Origin: a virus
Length of the DNA: 26,372 nt
Direction: 5' to 3' (one strand)
Virus record (IMG/VR): IMGVR_UViG_3300001419_002840
Location: 1 to 26,372 of that record
The notes beneath the pieces are model-generated. The model was not told where the DNA came from and did no database searches. It saw nothing but the letters and a program-made list of their open reading frames with translations. Made by a program: the position numbers and the translations under genes. Positions 12,573 to 20,475 of the stretch are shown here, one piece after another. Position 1 is the first letter of the stretch. Every line of letters begins with the position of its first letter.

Positions 12573-13961
12573 ATGCCATCCATAGGTGCGCGTCTACGCG
12601 CCGTGATGAAACGCAAGCTGCGCCGGTTCCAAATCCGCGCCGTTCGCTTCACCGAGAAGCGAAACGGCCGAGTCATCATCGGGGACGAAATGGGGCTGGG
12701 CAAGACGGCAGAGGCCATCGCATGGGCAGCTATCAATCCGAAGGCTAGGCCCGCCCTCGTCATCTGCCCCGCGTCGGTGAAGTACAACTGGGAGGACGAA
12801 CTCCGCATCAACGCCGGGCTACGATGCACAGTCCTAAGCGGACGCAACCCCCGTCCCTTCCGCCCACGAAACGGCATCGCCGTCATCAACTACGCCATCC
12901 TATGGCAGTGGCGTGACCTTCTCTCCAGCATGCACTTCCGTCTGGCCATCCTAGACGAGTGCCACCACATCAAAAACAGGCAGGCCAAGCGCACGCAGGC
13001 CGCATCCATGCTCGCCTCCGCTTGCCCCCACGTCATCTGCATCTCCGGTACCCCCATCGTCAACAAGCCCGTCGAGTACTTCCCCATTCTCCATCTCATC
13101 GACCCCGACGCGTTCCCCGCCTTCTGGCCATACGCCATGCGGTACTGTAGCCCCTGCCGCGGGTATCGTGGCAGAGGCTGGCTCTTCCCGGGCGCAACGC
13201 ACGTCGAAGAGCTACACGCAAAAACGTCCGGCCTGATCATCCGACGAACGAAAGCGGAGGTCCTAACCGAGCTCCCACCCAAGGTCTCAACTACGCTCCG
13301 TGTAGACATCACCAATGCCAAGGCGTACAAGCGCGCCGAGGACAACGTCATCAAGTACATACTCCACGCGAAGGGGAGGGCAGCCGCCACGCGAGCAATG
13401 CGGGCACCGCGGTTGGCGAAGCTATCCGCGCTCACGCGAATCACAGCCGAGGGCAAGATCGCGCCCGCCATCGAGTGGATTCGGGACTTCCTCGATACCA
13501 CCGACCAGAAGCTGGTGGTCTTCGGAGTGCACCGCAACGTCATAGACGGCATCCACAAGAAGTTCCGAGGCGCGCTTCGTATCGATGGGTCCGTGCCCAC
13601 CAGCAAACGCGGGAGCATCGTCAATGCCTTCCAAACGCAGCCGACCAAGCGCCTCTTCCTCGGCAACATACGCGCGGCCGGAGAGGGCATCACACTCCAC
13701 GCGGCGAGTACCGTCCTCTTCGTCGAGTTCGGATGGACGCCCGGAGGCGTCGACCAAGCAGCAGCCAGAGTCCATCGTCTTGGCCAGAAGGCGAGTCGCA
13801 TCAACATCTACTTCATGGCGGGGCGTGGTACGGTAGACGAGAAGATCCTCAGCGTCATCCACAAGAAGCGAGACGTCGTCGGGCGTGTCGTGGACGGCGA
13901 CACACCAACCGCTACCGCTACCGCCGTCGTCAACCTCTTACAGAAGGAGCGAAAGCAGTGA
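12573..13961 (+). CDS. SNF2-family (SMARCAL1-like) DNA helicase/translocase (462 aa)
   Basis: A superfamily 2 DNA translocase. Motif I GDEMGLGKT is at residues 37-45, motif Ia VICPASVKYNW at 63-73, motif II LDECHH at 127-132 (DECH), motif III ISGTP at 157-161, motif V RAAGEGITLHAA at 367-378 and motif VI QAAARVHRLGQ at 395-405. The compact length and lack of extra domains match phage SNF2 proteins related to SMARCAL1/HARP, which anneal or remodel forks. Start ATG 12573 with AGAGG 7 nt upstream; the frame upstream to 12447 overlaps the sigma-like gene. Its stop overlaps the GTG of the next gene. A role in fork remodelling or recombination is likely; the sequence does not distinguish these. Confidence 0.9.
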   Translation: MPSIGARLRAVMKRKLRRFQIRAVRFTEKRNGRVIIGDEMGLGKTAEAIAWAAINPKARPALVICPASVKYNWEDELRINAGLRCTVLSGRNPRPFRPRNGIAVINYAILWQWRDLLSSMHFRLAILDECHHIKNRQAKRTQAASMLASACPHVICISGTPIVNKPVEYFPILHLIDPDAFPAFWPYAMRYCSPCRGYRGRGWLFPGATHVEELHAKTSGLIIRRTKAEVLTELPPKVSTTLRVDITNAKAYKRAEDNVIKYILHAKGRAAATRAMRAPRLAKLSALTRITAEGKIAPAIEWIRDFLDTTDQKLVVFGVHRNVIDGIHKKFRGALRIDGSVPTSKRGSIVNAFQTQPTKRLFLGNIRAAGEGITLHAASTVLFVEFGWTPGGVDQAAARVHRLGQKASRINIYFMAGRGTVDEKILSVIHKKRDVVGRVVDGDTPTATATAVVNLLQKERKQ

Positions 13962-14134
13962 CTACAAAAACACGCACCCCCAAAAGGGAGCGCCACGGAC
14001 AGCTCATGATTTGGGGCGTGACCCCGAGGGTAAGAAACCGATTCAAAGCGGCATGTGCCAGCAAGGGTATAACGATGCGGGACGCCATCATCCGTATGAT
14101 AACGCGCTTCGCAGACGAGGCCCTTCGTCAATGA
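13958..14134 (+). CDS. Small ribbon-helix-helix-like DNA-binding protein (58 aa, GTG start)
   Basis: Begins at GTG 13958, which overlaps the TGA of the SNF2 gene, with AAGGAG 8 nt upstream; no ATG in frame fits. The basic N-terminus TTKTRTPKRERHGQ precedes a beta strand LMIWGVTPRVRNRFK and two helices FKAACASKGITMRDAIIRMI TRFADEAL, the pattern of Arc/CopG/MetJ ribbon-helix-helix repressors (strand, helix, G turn, helix). It may regulate the replication operon or an adjacent promoter. It overlaps the primase start in ATGA. This is a gene that is easily missed because of its GTG start and small size. Confidence 0.7.
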   Translation: MTTKTRTPKRERHGQLMIWGVTPRVRNRFKAACASKGITMRDAIIRMITRFADEALRQ

Positions 14135-15051
14135 TAGACATCATCCGTCTCTGCCAACGGTACCGCGTACCGTACCTCGAAAGCGGCAGCCCGCACTGCG
14201 GCGTAGGCTGGGTCCAACTAGACTGCCCGTGGTGCCAAGACAGCGACGACTGGCATCTCGGATTCAACATCGACGGCGGCTACTTCCACTGCTGGAAATG
14301 CGGTGGGCACTCAGCCGTATCGGTCGTCTCGGCTCTTCTGCATATCAACGACGCGGCTACCGTCAGGTCAATCATCGGGCGATACCAGCGAACAGGCACG
14401 CACGAAGCATCCGCCCCCATTGAACGACACACCAACATCGACCCGCCCGCAGGATGCGGCCCGCTGTCCCCACCACACCGACGATACCTCAAACGGAGGA
14501 GGTACAGGCCGGGCCATCTTTCGCGTCTATGGGGCATCCGAGGCACACGATACTCGGTGCCGGGCTGGTCGTGGCGTATCATCATCCCTATCCGCAACGC
14601 GTCCCACGACATCGTAGCGTACCAAGGCAGAGCCATCGCATCGTCGGTGGAGCCGAAGTACAGAATGTCCCGAAACGAAGACATCGTAGACGACCCGCAT
14701 ACGCTGCTCTATGGCATCGAGAAGGTCCCGGGAGATACCGTACTCATTGTCGAAGGCGTAACAGGCGTCTGGCGGCTGGGCCCCGGTGCCGTGGCGACCT
14801 TCGGCATCGACTGGCATACGCAGCAGGCCAATATCCTCCGTAAGTACAGGCGGCGGTTTATCATGTTCGACCCCGAAAAGGAGGCGCAGCAGCAGGCGAC
14901 TAAGCTCGCCAATTGGATGTCCATCTACCCCGGCGAAACCGAACTCATCGATGGCCTTTCGTCGGACCCCGGCGACCTCACGGATGCGGCCGCACAAAGC
15001 ATCATGGCCGACATTGGTATAACACCCGTCCCCCACAGGAGCATCCTATGA
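14131..15051 (+). CDS. DNA primase, zinc ribbon plus TOPRIM (306 aa)
   Basis: Makes RNA primers for lagging-strand synthesis. The N-terminal zinc ribbon has C32-x2-C35 (CPWC) and C54-x2-C57 (CWKC) flanking DDWHLGFNIDGGYFHCWK, as in CHC2/T7 gp4-type primases. A TOPRIM domain follows with VLIVEGVTGVWRLG (glutamate at 208) and IMFDPEKEA at 244-252; the usual DxD here reads DPE. Region between 140 and 180 contains YSVPGWSWRIIIPIRNASHD and AYQGRAI, typical of the RNA polymerase core. Length is short and has no helicase domain, and a separate DnaB-like helicase is encoded at 16088. Start ATG 14131 is coupled to the previous gene by ATGA; a weak GAGG lies 11 nt upstream. Confidence 0.85.
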   Translation: MIDIIRLCQRYRVPYLESGSPHCGVGWVQLDCPWCQDSDDWHLGFNIDGGYFHCWKCGGHSAVSVVSALLHINDAATVRSIIGRYQRTGTHEASAPIERHTNIDPPAGCGPLSPPHRRYLKRRRYRPGHLSRLWGIRGTRYSVPGWSWRIIIPIRNASHDIVAYQGRAIASSVEPKYRMSRNEDIVDDPHTLLYGIEKVPGDTVLIVEGVTGVWRLGPGAVATFGIDWHTQQANILRKYRRRFIMFDPEKEAQQQATKLANWMSIYPGETELIDGLSSDPGDLTDAAAQSIMADIGITPVPHRSIL

Positions 15052-16085
15052 GCAAACGCACCGGGCCGTTTAACCCATACAAGCAGTTCAACGGCGCTAT
15101 CATTCCCAACGGACTCGCCGCCTACCCAGGCATCAGTCCGACGGCCAAGCTGGTCTGGTCACGCTTGGTGTACCACGCTTACAAGCACGGTGTTGCGTGG
15201 CCCAAGCAAACCACGCTCGCATCGGAGGTGGGGCTAAGCAAACGCCAAGTACAAAGGGCGATTAAGGAATTGGAGTCCGCCTCGTTCATCGTCGTTCAGC
15301 ACCCAAAGCAGGTGAAACGCTTCGCCCACTGCGCGTGTCGATACTACTTCATCAAGCATCCGTGCCTACAGTCCGATGAAGTAGACCAAAACGCGGCAGA
15401 TAAACAATGGCAGTCCCATGCTCTACGCCACCTTTCTGGCGATGAAAACCATGGGACCCACCAGGTACCGGATGTGTCCACTGCGGAGTGGACGGATGTG
15501 TCCACTGCGGAGTGGACGGATGTGTCCACTCTAAAGGAAAGAGACAAAGAGGAAAGAAGAGACAGAGTGTCGGCCGTCGCTAACGCGACGAGCCGACGGC
15601 GTGTCTCTTCCAAACGCCAAAACGACCCCAACCATCCACGCTGGTTGAAATACGCCAAGAAACTCCACACGGCGGTGTACGCCATAACACACGTCAACCG
15701 GACGCGCCATCTACCTCAATGGGCCAAGCAGCTGGAACGGCTGCACCGAATCGATAAGGTGCCGCGCGACCGCATCAAACGCGTTCTGGACTGGTATGTA
15801 TCCGCACTGCCAGATGCAGACCAGTACATGCCACAGGGATTCTGTGGTAAGTCGTTCCGCGAGAAGTTCGCCAAGATCGAATCCGCAATGCATCGCAAGA
15901 GTAGAAACGGAACGCAACACGGCACGGAACGACCGGGCCCTGTAATGCCAGACCCGATGAAGAACGGCTACTGCAGAACATGGCGAGATGCAAATGGCGA
16001 GGTCGTCCGTGTAGAAGACGGCCTCGATAAGAATGGCAACCCCGCCAAGGCTGCGAAACGGCCGCGGAAACGTAAGGGACACTGA
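15048..16085 (+). CDS. Lambda O-like replication initiator with winged-helix N-terminus (345 aa)
   Basis: Residues about 28-85 form a winged-helix: ISPTAKLVWSRLVYHAYKHG, then PKQTTLASEVGLSKRQVQRA, then IKELESASFIVVQHP, as in phage replication protein O and other initiators. Residues 142-161 are a repeated DVSTAEWT-DVSTAEWT-DVST, encoded by the iterons at 15471-15530. A charged KERDKEERRDR stretch follows. The C-terminal half (WLKYAKKLHTAVYAITHVNR and a later GFCGKSFREKFAKIE) may contact the helicase, with a basic tail (KAAKRPRKRKGH). AGGAG lies 6 nt before the ATG. It overlaps the primase stop and precedes a DnaB-like helicase. The order origin-binding domain, iterons, C-terminal domain is that of lambda O. 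Weak sequence identity is expected, so the call is by architecture. Confidence 0.75.
   Translation: MSKRTGPFNPYKQFNGAIIPNGLAAYPGISPTAKLVWSRLVYHAYKHGVAWPKQTTLASEVGLSKRQVQRAIKELESASFIVVQHPKQVKRFAHCACRYYFIKHPCLQSDEVDQNAADKQWQSHALRHLSGDENHGTHQVPDVSTAEWTDVSTAEWTDVSTLKERDKEERRDRVSAVANATSRRRVSSKRQNDPNHPRWLKYAKKLHTAVYAITHVNRTRHLPQWAKQLERLHRIDKVPRDRIKRVLDWYVSALPDADQYMPQGFCGKSFREKFAKIESAMHRKSRNGTQHGTERPGPVMPDPMKNGYCRTWRDANGEVVRVEDGLDKNGNPAKAAKRPRKRKGH
15471..15530 (+). repeat. Iterons with internal inverted repeats: candidate replication origin
   Basis: A 24-bp unit occurs twice in full (15471-15494 and 15495-15518) and once as a 12-bp half (15519-15530). Each full unit contains the perfect inverted repeat GTCCACT-GCGG-AGTGGAC (15476-15493 and 15500-15517). 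Immediately downstream 15531-15573 is A-rich and almost all purine on this strand, as a melting region would be. It lies within the coding sequence of the initiator, where lambda keeps its origin. Alternative explanation: a coding tandem duplication. Confidence 0.7.
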
Positions 16086-16087
16086 TA

Positions 16088-17530
16088 GTGAGACGACGAA
16101 GAGTAGACTCCGGGCTGGAACGCCAGTTCCTCATCGCCATGACTACGTCGAAGGCGTTCCTCGCCACGGCATCGTCCGCACTAGACCCAACGCTGCTCCA
16201 ATCCAAGCCCGCCCAGCGGATAGCGGAGTGGTGCCTAGAATACTACCGGGCCAACGACGTTGCGCCGTGTCGCAACATCGAGGCTGTATACTACGCCTGG
16301 GCCGAGAGCGGCGAAAGTAGCGACACGGAGGCCGAGGCGGTTCACGACCTGCTGGAGTTCCTGTCTGGCGAGTTCGACCGGGCGGGGGAGCTGAACATAC
16401 CACATCTCCTCGACGAGATGGGCCGGTACATAACAATACGCTCGCTGGCCCGACTACAGGACTCGTTGGCCGGCGCGCTGGCTGGGAACGATAGGGAGGC
16501 TGCGGAGGAGCTGGTTACATCGTATACGTCCCCGTTGATAGGACAAGGCGTCGGCTTCGACCCGCTGACGGACCGCGCCGCTTGGCATCGAGCGTTCGCA
16601 GACCCGCAGGAACCCCTCATCCGATTCCCCGGAGACGTCGGGCGCTTTTTGAATGCGGCGCTGACTCGCGATGCGCTCATAGCAGTACAGGGGCCGGAGA
16701 AGTCAGGCAAGACGCACTGGTGCGTTGAGTTTGCGATGCGTGCCCTTCGATGCCATCGGAAGGTAGCTCTGTTTGAGGTGGGCGACCTTAGTGAAAGCCA
16801 GATCATGCTAAGGCTTGGCGTGCGGCTTAGTGGCCTGCCCCTCTGGAAAGACCAGTGTGGCGAGGTACCCATTCCGTTCAAACTGACACACAGGCCCAAG
16901 GAAGAGATGGAGGTGGACGAGCGAGGAGCCCCACGGGTCGACGTGTCATACAAGTACAGAGACTGCAAACAGACCGTATCGTACAAGGCATGCAGACGCG
17001 CCTGTCGGAAGTACCTGCGTGCCTGTGGTATCACGCGAGAGCACCCCGGCATTATGGTGTCCGTCCATCCTAATACATCGATCAGCGTTGGCGGCATTGA
17101 CATAGTACTTCGGCGCTGGCGGCAGGAGCGCGGCTTCGTGCCCGACGTTGTCATCATAGACTACGCCGACATCCTCGCGCCGGAGGAGACGTCCGGCAGA
17201 TTCGACTTCCGCCACCAGGTCAACGAGACGTGGAAGGCGCTGCGTCGCTTGAGTCAGGAGTGGCACGCCCTTGTGGTAACGCCTACACAGGCCGACGCCG
17301 CAAGCTACGCGGCCGATGTACAGAGCATGCGTAACTTCTCCGAGGACAAACGGAAGATGGCCCACGTCACTGGCGTGCTTGGCCTGAACCAGACGGACCG
17401 GGAGAAGGAGATAGGGGTACAGCGGTTGAACTGGATCATACTTCGAGAGTCGGGATTCATCTCCCGTCGGTGCCTACACGTTGGCCAGTGCCTGTCGCTG
17501 GGCCACGCCTTTACATGCGGAGTGCTATGA
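16088..17530 (+). CDS. DnaB-like replicative helicase, RecA-fold ATPase (480 aa, GTG start)
   Basis: Hexameric replicative helicase. The N-terminal helical region (residues 1-150, with TTSKAFLATASSALDPTLLQ and AEAVHDLLEFLSGEFDRAG) resembles the DnaB N-terminal domain. The ATPase domain has Walker A QGPEKSGKTHW at about 201-211 and Walker B DVVIIDYADIL at 353-363, followed by HALVVTPTQADAASY and a C-terminal GVLGLNQTDREKEIGVQRLN. The region 240-330 contains an inserted cysteine-containing stretch (DCKQTVSYKACRRACRKYLRAC) with six Cys, which could bind metal; that is unusual in DnaB. The start at GTG 16088 is supported by continuity with the previous gene; the ribosome binding site is weak (AAGGGA about 9 nt upstream). 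Expected to be loaded by the initiator encoded directly upstream. Confidence 0.85.
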   Translation: MRRRRVDSGLERQFLIAMTTSKAFLATASSALDPTLLQSKPAQRIAEWCLEYYRANDVAPCRNIEAVYYAWAESGESSDTEAEAVHDLLEFLSGEFDRAGELNIPHLLDEMGRYITIRSLARLQDSLAGALAGNDREAAEELVTSYTSPLIGQGVGFDPLTDRAAWHRAFADPQEPLIRFPGDVGRFLNAALTRDALIAVQGPEKSGKTHWCVEFAMRALRCHRKVALFEVGDLSESQIMLRLGVRLSGLPLWKDQCGEVPIPFKLTHRPKEEMEVDERGAPRVDVSYKYRDCKQTVSYKACRRACRKYLRACGITREHPGIMVSVHPNTSISVGGIDIVLRRWRQERGFVPDVVIIDYADILAPEETSGRFDFRHQVNETWKALRRLSQEWHALVVTPTQADAASYAADVQSMRNFSEDKRKMAHVTGVLGLNQTDREKEIGVQRLNWIILRESGFISRRCLHVGQCLSLGHAFTCGVL

Positions 17531-17531
17531 A

Positions 17532-18287
17532 ATGAGACCTGTTCTGTTTGGCTACTTCGGAAGCAAGGTGAAGATCGCACGGCGGTATCCGGCCCCTGTC
17601 TACCCGACCATCGTCGAGCCGTTCGCTGGCGCGGCGGGCTACTCGTGCTGGCATTACAAACGGAACGTGATGCTATGGGACATCTACCCGGTCGTGGTCA
17701 AAGTGATATCGTGGCTGATCCGTGCGAAGCCCGAGGACGTTCTGAAGCTCCCGCTCCTGAAGCGAGAAGACCTCATCGACGACCTCCCCATCAGCGACGA
17801 CGCCAAAGCCCTGCTGGGGTTTTGGGCAGGGCAGTGCTACAAGGCACCGGCCAAGCGGCTGTCGATCTGGGGTGACCAGTACCCGGACACAAGTAAGTGG
17901 TCATTCAAGTGCAGACGCCGGTTGGCTGTGACCGTGACGAAGATCAAGCACTGGAAGATACACCAGGGCAGCTACACTGACATTCCCGTCGACGAGATCG
18001 GCCCCGCCACGTGGTTTGTCGACCCCCCATATCAGGTAATGGGGAAGTCGTACCAGCACGGGTCCGATGCTATTGATTACAAGGCACTGGGCGAGTGGTG
18101 CCGTGCACTGCCCGGACAGGTCATCGTCTGCGAAAACCTGGGGGCGGACTGGCTGCCCTTCCGCCCCTTCTGCAAACTGGTAGGGGCGAACAGGCGGCAT
18201 AAGGGCGACAGTAAACTGAGAACCAACACCGAGGCCATCTGGACGAAGAATGGTAATGAGTACCCGTCGCTGCTAGGAGATATATGA
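17532..18287 (+). CDS. D12-class N6-adenine DNA methyltransferase A (251 aa)
   Basis: Adenine-N6 methyltransferase of the Dam/D12 type, using S-adenosylmethionine. SAM-binding motif I is PFAGAAGYSC at residues 30-39, after YFGSKVKIARRYPAPVYPTI, and the catalytic motif IV DPPY is at 164-167. The target recognition segment lies between (CRRRLAVTVTKIKHWKIHQG). GGAG is about 9 nt before the ATG. The next gene is a tandem paralogue sharing several near-identical DNA blocks, so duplication and gene conversion are visible. Target sequence unknown; expected to protect phage DNA from host restriction or mark replication. Shorter than E. coli Dam (278 aa). Confidence 0.85.
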   Translation: MRPVLFGYFGSKVKIARRYPAPVYPTIVEPFAGAAGYSCWHYKRNVMLWDIYPVVVKVISWLIRAKPEDVLKLPLLKREDLIDDLPISDDAKALLGFWAGQCYKAPAKRLSIWGDQYPDTSKWSFKCRRRLAVTVTKIKHWKIHQGSYTDIPVDEIGPATWFVDPPYQVMGKSYQHGSDAIDYKALGEWCRALPGQVIVCENLGADWLPFRPFCKLVGANRRHKGDSKLRTNTEAIWTKNGNEYPSLLGDI

Positions 18288-18288
18288 T

Positions 18289-19050
18289 ATGGCCGTGCGT
18301 CTCTTCTCATACTTCGGAAGCAAGGTGCGTATAGCCAAACGCTATCCGGCTCCTGTCTACCCGACCATCGTCGAGCCGTTCGCTGGCGCGGCGGGCTACT
18401 CATGCCTGCATTTTCACAAGCAGGTCCGGCTATGGGAAGTGAACCCTACCATTCACGGCGCGATCAACTACATAATCCAGAGCGACCCGGAGGCGATTCG
18501 CAGCCTCCCGCTGCTTGGCAATGCAGACTCCATCGACGACCTCCGTATCGAGCAGGAGGCAAAGTGGCTCATTGGTTTGTGGTCGGCCACCGCCGCAGCG
18601 CATCCCGGCAAGTGCCTGTACAAGTGGGCCCGCGAGGGAGGCAACAAGAGCGGATATTGGTCGGCCAAGTGCAGACGTCGGTTAGCGGTGACGGCAGCGA
18701 AGATTAAGCACTGGGAGGTGCATCTCGGCAGCTACACCGACATCCCCGTCGACGAGATCGGCCCCGCCACGTGGTTTGTCGACCCTCCGTACCAAGACGC
18801 GGGGAGGCACTACCCATTCGGGTCGTCTCTGATAGATTACACTAAGCTAGGCGAGTGGTGCCGTGCACTGCCCGGACAGGTTATCGTCTGCGAAAACGAG
18901 GGGGCGGATTGGCTGCCGTTCCGCCCGTTGTGCAGTTTCTCGGGCGCAGCAAAGGCAGGCAAGAGCAGACGCATAACCACAGAGGCCGTGTGGATGCAGA
19001 ATGGGAACGAGTACCCCGGACTTTTCCGGCGCGCGAACGACGCCCGGTGA
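18289..19050 (+). CDS. D12-class N6-adenine DNA methyltransferase B, tandem paralogue (253 aa)
   Basis: Same architecture as the preceding gene: YFGSKVRIAKRYP, motif I PFAGAAGYSC at 30-39, DPPYQDAG with DPPY at 165-168. The two proteins share motif I, IPVDEIGPATWFVDPPYQ and EWCRALPGQVIVCEN, but differ in the middle helical part (residues about 40-125), where this copy reads WSATAAAHPGKCLYKWAREG. The middle probably forms the target-recognition region, so the pair may methylate different sequences. AGGAG lies 9 nt upstream of ATG 18289, 1 nt after the previous stop. DNA identity is patchy: 50 bp of exact identity around motif I (17595-17644 and 18352-18401), then divergent sequence. Confidence 0.85.
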   Translation: MAVRLFSYFGSKVRIAKRYPAPVYPTIVEPFAGAAGYSCLHFHKQVRLWEVNPTIHGAINYIIQSDPEAIRSLPLLGNADSIDDLRIEQEAKWLIGLWSATAAAHPGKCLYKWAREGGNKSGYWSAKCRRRLAVTAAKIKHWEVHLGSYTDIPVDEIGPATWFVDPPYQDAGRHYPFGSSLIDYTKLGEWCRALPGQVIVCENEGADWLPFRPLCSFSGAAKAGKSRRITTEAVWMQNGNEYPGLFRRANDAR

Positions 19051-19081
19051 CGAGTGTATATAGAAAGGAATCGAAAAGCGT

Positions 19082-19453
19082 ATGATATACTTGGCCTCTC
19101 CATATACGGACCCCAGCCCGCGTGTACGCGAGGCACGGTTCAAGTTGGTGTGCCGAGCCGCCGCGCGTCTCATGGCGGAGGGGCACGTCATCTTCTCGCC
19201 CATCGCCCATACACACCCGATCGCTGTGGCGGGCGTCTTACCCACCGATTGGGCGTACTGGCAGAAGTTCGACGAGGAGTTCATCGCGGCCTCGACTGAG
19301 CTCTGGGTCTATACATTAATAGGCTGGCGAAAGTCCCGCGGGGTTGGAGCGGAGATAGGGCTGGCACAACAGTTCGGCAAGCCCATCTCACTTGTATCGC
19401 CGGGCACGCTCACGGTAAGCGAGTACAAACCAGAACAGAGGAGTGGTACATGA
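19082..19453 (+). CDS. DUF1937 / nucleoside deoxyribosyltransferase-like protein (123 aa)
   Basis: The opening MIYLASPYTDPSPRVREARF and later HVIFSPIAHTHPIAVAG, with the end EIGLAQQFGKPISLVSPGTL, are the signature of DUF1937, a small Rossmann-like family related to nucleoside 2-deoxyribosyltransferases. Such enzymes transfer the deoxyribose between bases or hydrolyse nucleotides; the activity of DUF1937 members is unproved. The conserved ES(R)G segment (WRKSRGVGAEIGLAQ) matches the family active-site helix. In this context it could act on the nucleotide pool for replication. Preceded by a 30-nt gap holding TATATAG and AAAGGA (12 nt from the ATG). Its stop overlaps the sliding clamp start in ATGA. 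Confidence 0.8.
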   Translation: MIYLASPYTDPSPRVREARFKLVCRAAARLMAEGHVIFSPIAHTHPIAVAGVLPTDWAYWQKFDEEFIAASTELWVYTLIGWRKSRGVGAEIGLAQQFGKPISLVSPGTLTVSEYKPEQRSGT

Positions 19454-20475
19454 AGGTCATCAGGCAGGAGCTGACGGATGCACTGGACAAGGCGGCGGTA
19501 GGTCTATCGGCACAAGAGGTACTGGAGCAGTCCAACTGCTTCGTCTTCGAGTCGGACGCCGTCGCCGCATTCAACGATGAGGTTATGGTATCGTGCCCCA
19601 TCCACATTGGCGTTACGGAGGCCATCGCGGTGAGCGCCAAGGACATGATGGCGATGCTGGCCCGGTTCCCCGACGACGCCGTGGACATCCAGCGCAAAGG
19701 GCCGGACCTCGTCATCAAGGGAGCGCGGAAGGCGGCGGGCATCGCGTGCGAGTCGGAGATTACACTCCCGCTGGCGCAGGTCCCTCGTCCGAAGAAATGG
19801 CGCGCGATCGACGAGCATGGGTTTGAACTGATACAGCAGGCCGCGCGGTCGTGCGGGAAGGACCTGACCCAGTACCTCACCACCTGCGTGCATATCACAC
19901 CCGACTACATTGAGGCGTGTGACAACTTCAGGCTGTTCCGTGCCACCCACGCATGCGGCATTCAGAAAGAGCTGCTCGTGCCTGCCCAGGCCATTCACGC
20001 CATACACGGGCTCTCGCCCACCCACGTCACCACGAAGAGCGGATGGCTGCATCTCAAGGGCGACGAGTTCACTGCCGCCATCCGATGCACGCACGAGAAG
20101 TACCACGACGACATCGACGGGCTGCTCGGCTCTATGAAGGGCCGGAAGGTGAAACTCCCGAGCAACCTCCGCGAGATGCTCAACCGCGCGGAGGTGATGC
20201 AGGACGCGGGGCACGACACTCGTGTTACCATTACAATTGGCGGTGGCAAGCTGCGTATCGAATCTCGGAAGGACAGCGGATGGTACCGGGAGACGAAGAA
20301 GGTCGCGTACACGGGCCCGGAGATCGCATTCGAAGTCAACCCGCAGTTCATGCACGACATCCTCAAACTGACCCGCCGCGTCACTATCACGAACGATATG
20401 AAGCAGATGCAAATTGCAGTTGACGATATACAGTTCGTGGTCAGTCTGATAGCCAAGGGCACGGACGAAGACTGA
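19450..20475 (+). CDS. Sliding clamp, DnaN-like beta subunit (341 aa)
   Basis: Ring-shaped processivity factor for the polymerase. I recognise the fold by the regular beta-alpha-beta pattern and by LVIKGARKAAGIACESEITL, KVKLPSNLREMLNRAEVMQD and IAFEVNPQFMHDILKLTRRV, the last being the typical beta-clamp domain 3 segment. At 341 aa it is slightly shorter than E. coli DnaN (366 aa) but long enough for three domains. It overlaps the upstream gene by 4 nt (ATGA) and is followed directly by the UDG/exonuclease gene. A DnaX-like loader lies at 23941, so the phage appears to bring its own clamp and loader. No catalytic residues are expected. Confidence 0.8.
   Translation: MKVIRQELTDALDKAAVGLSAQEVLEQSNCFVFESDAVAAFNDEVMVSCPIHIGVTEAIAVSAKDMMAMLARFPDDAVDIQRKGPDLVIKGARKAAGIACESEITLPLAQVPRPKKWRAIDEHGFELIQQAARSCGKDLTQYLTTCVHITPDYIEACDNFRLFRATHACGIQKELLVPAQAIHAIHGLSPTHVTTKSGWLHLKGDEFTAAIRCTHEKYHDDIDGLLGSMKGRKVKLPSNLREMLNRAEVMQDAGHDTRVTITIGGGKLRIESRKDSGWYRETKKVAYTGPEIAFEVNPQFMHDILKLTRRVTITNDMKQMQIAVDDIQFVVSLIAKGTDED

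Noticed and set aside
15471-15530. CRISPR-like array
   Set aside because: Repeats are directly adjacent without spacers, coding in frame, and few in number.
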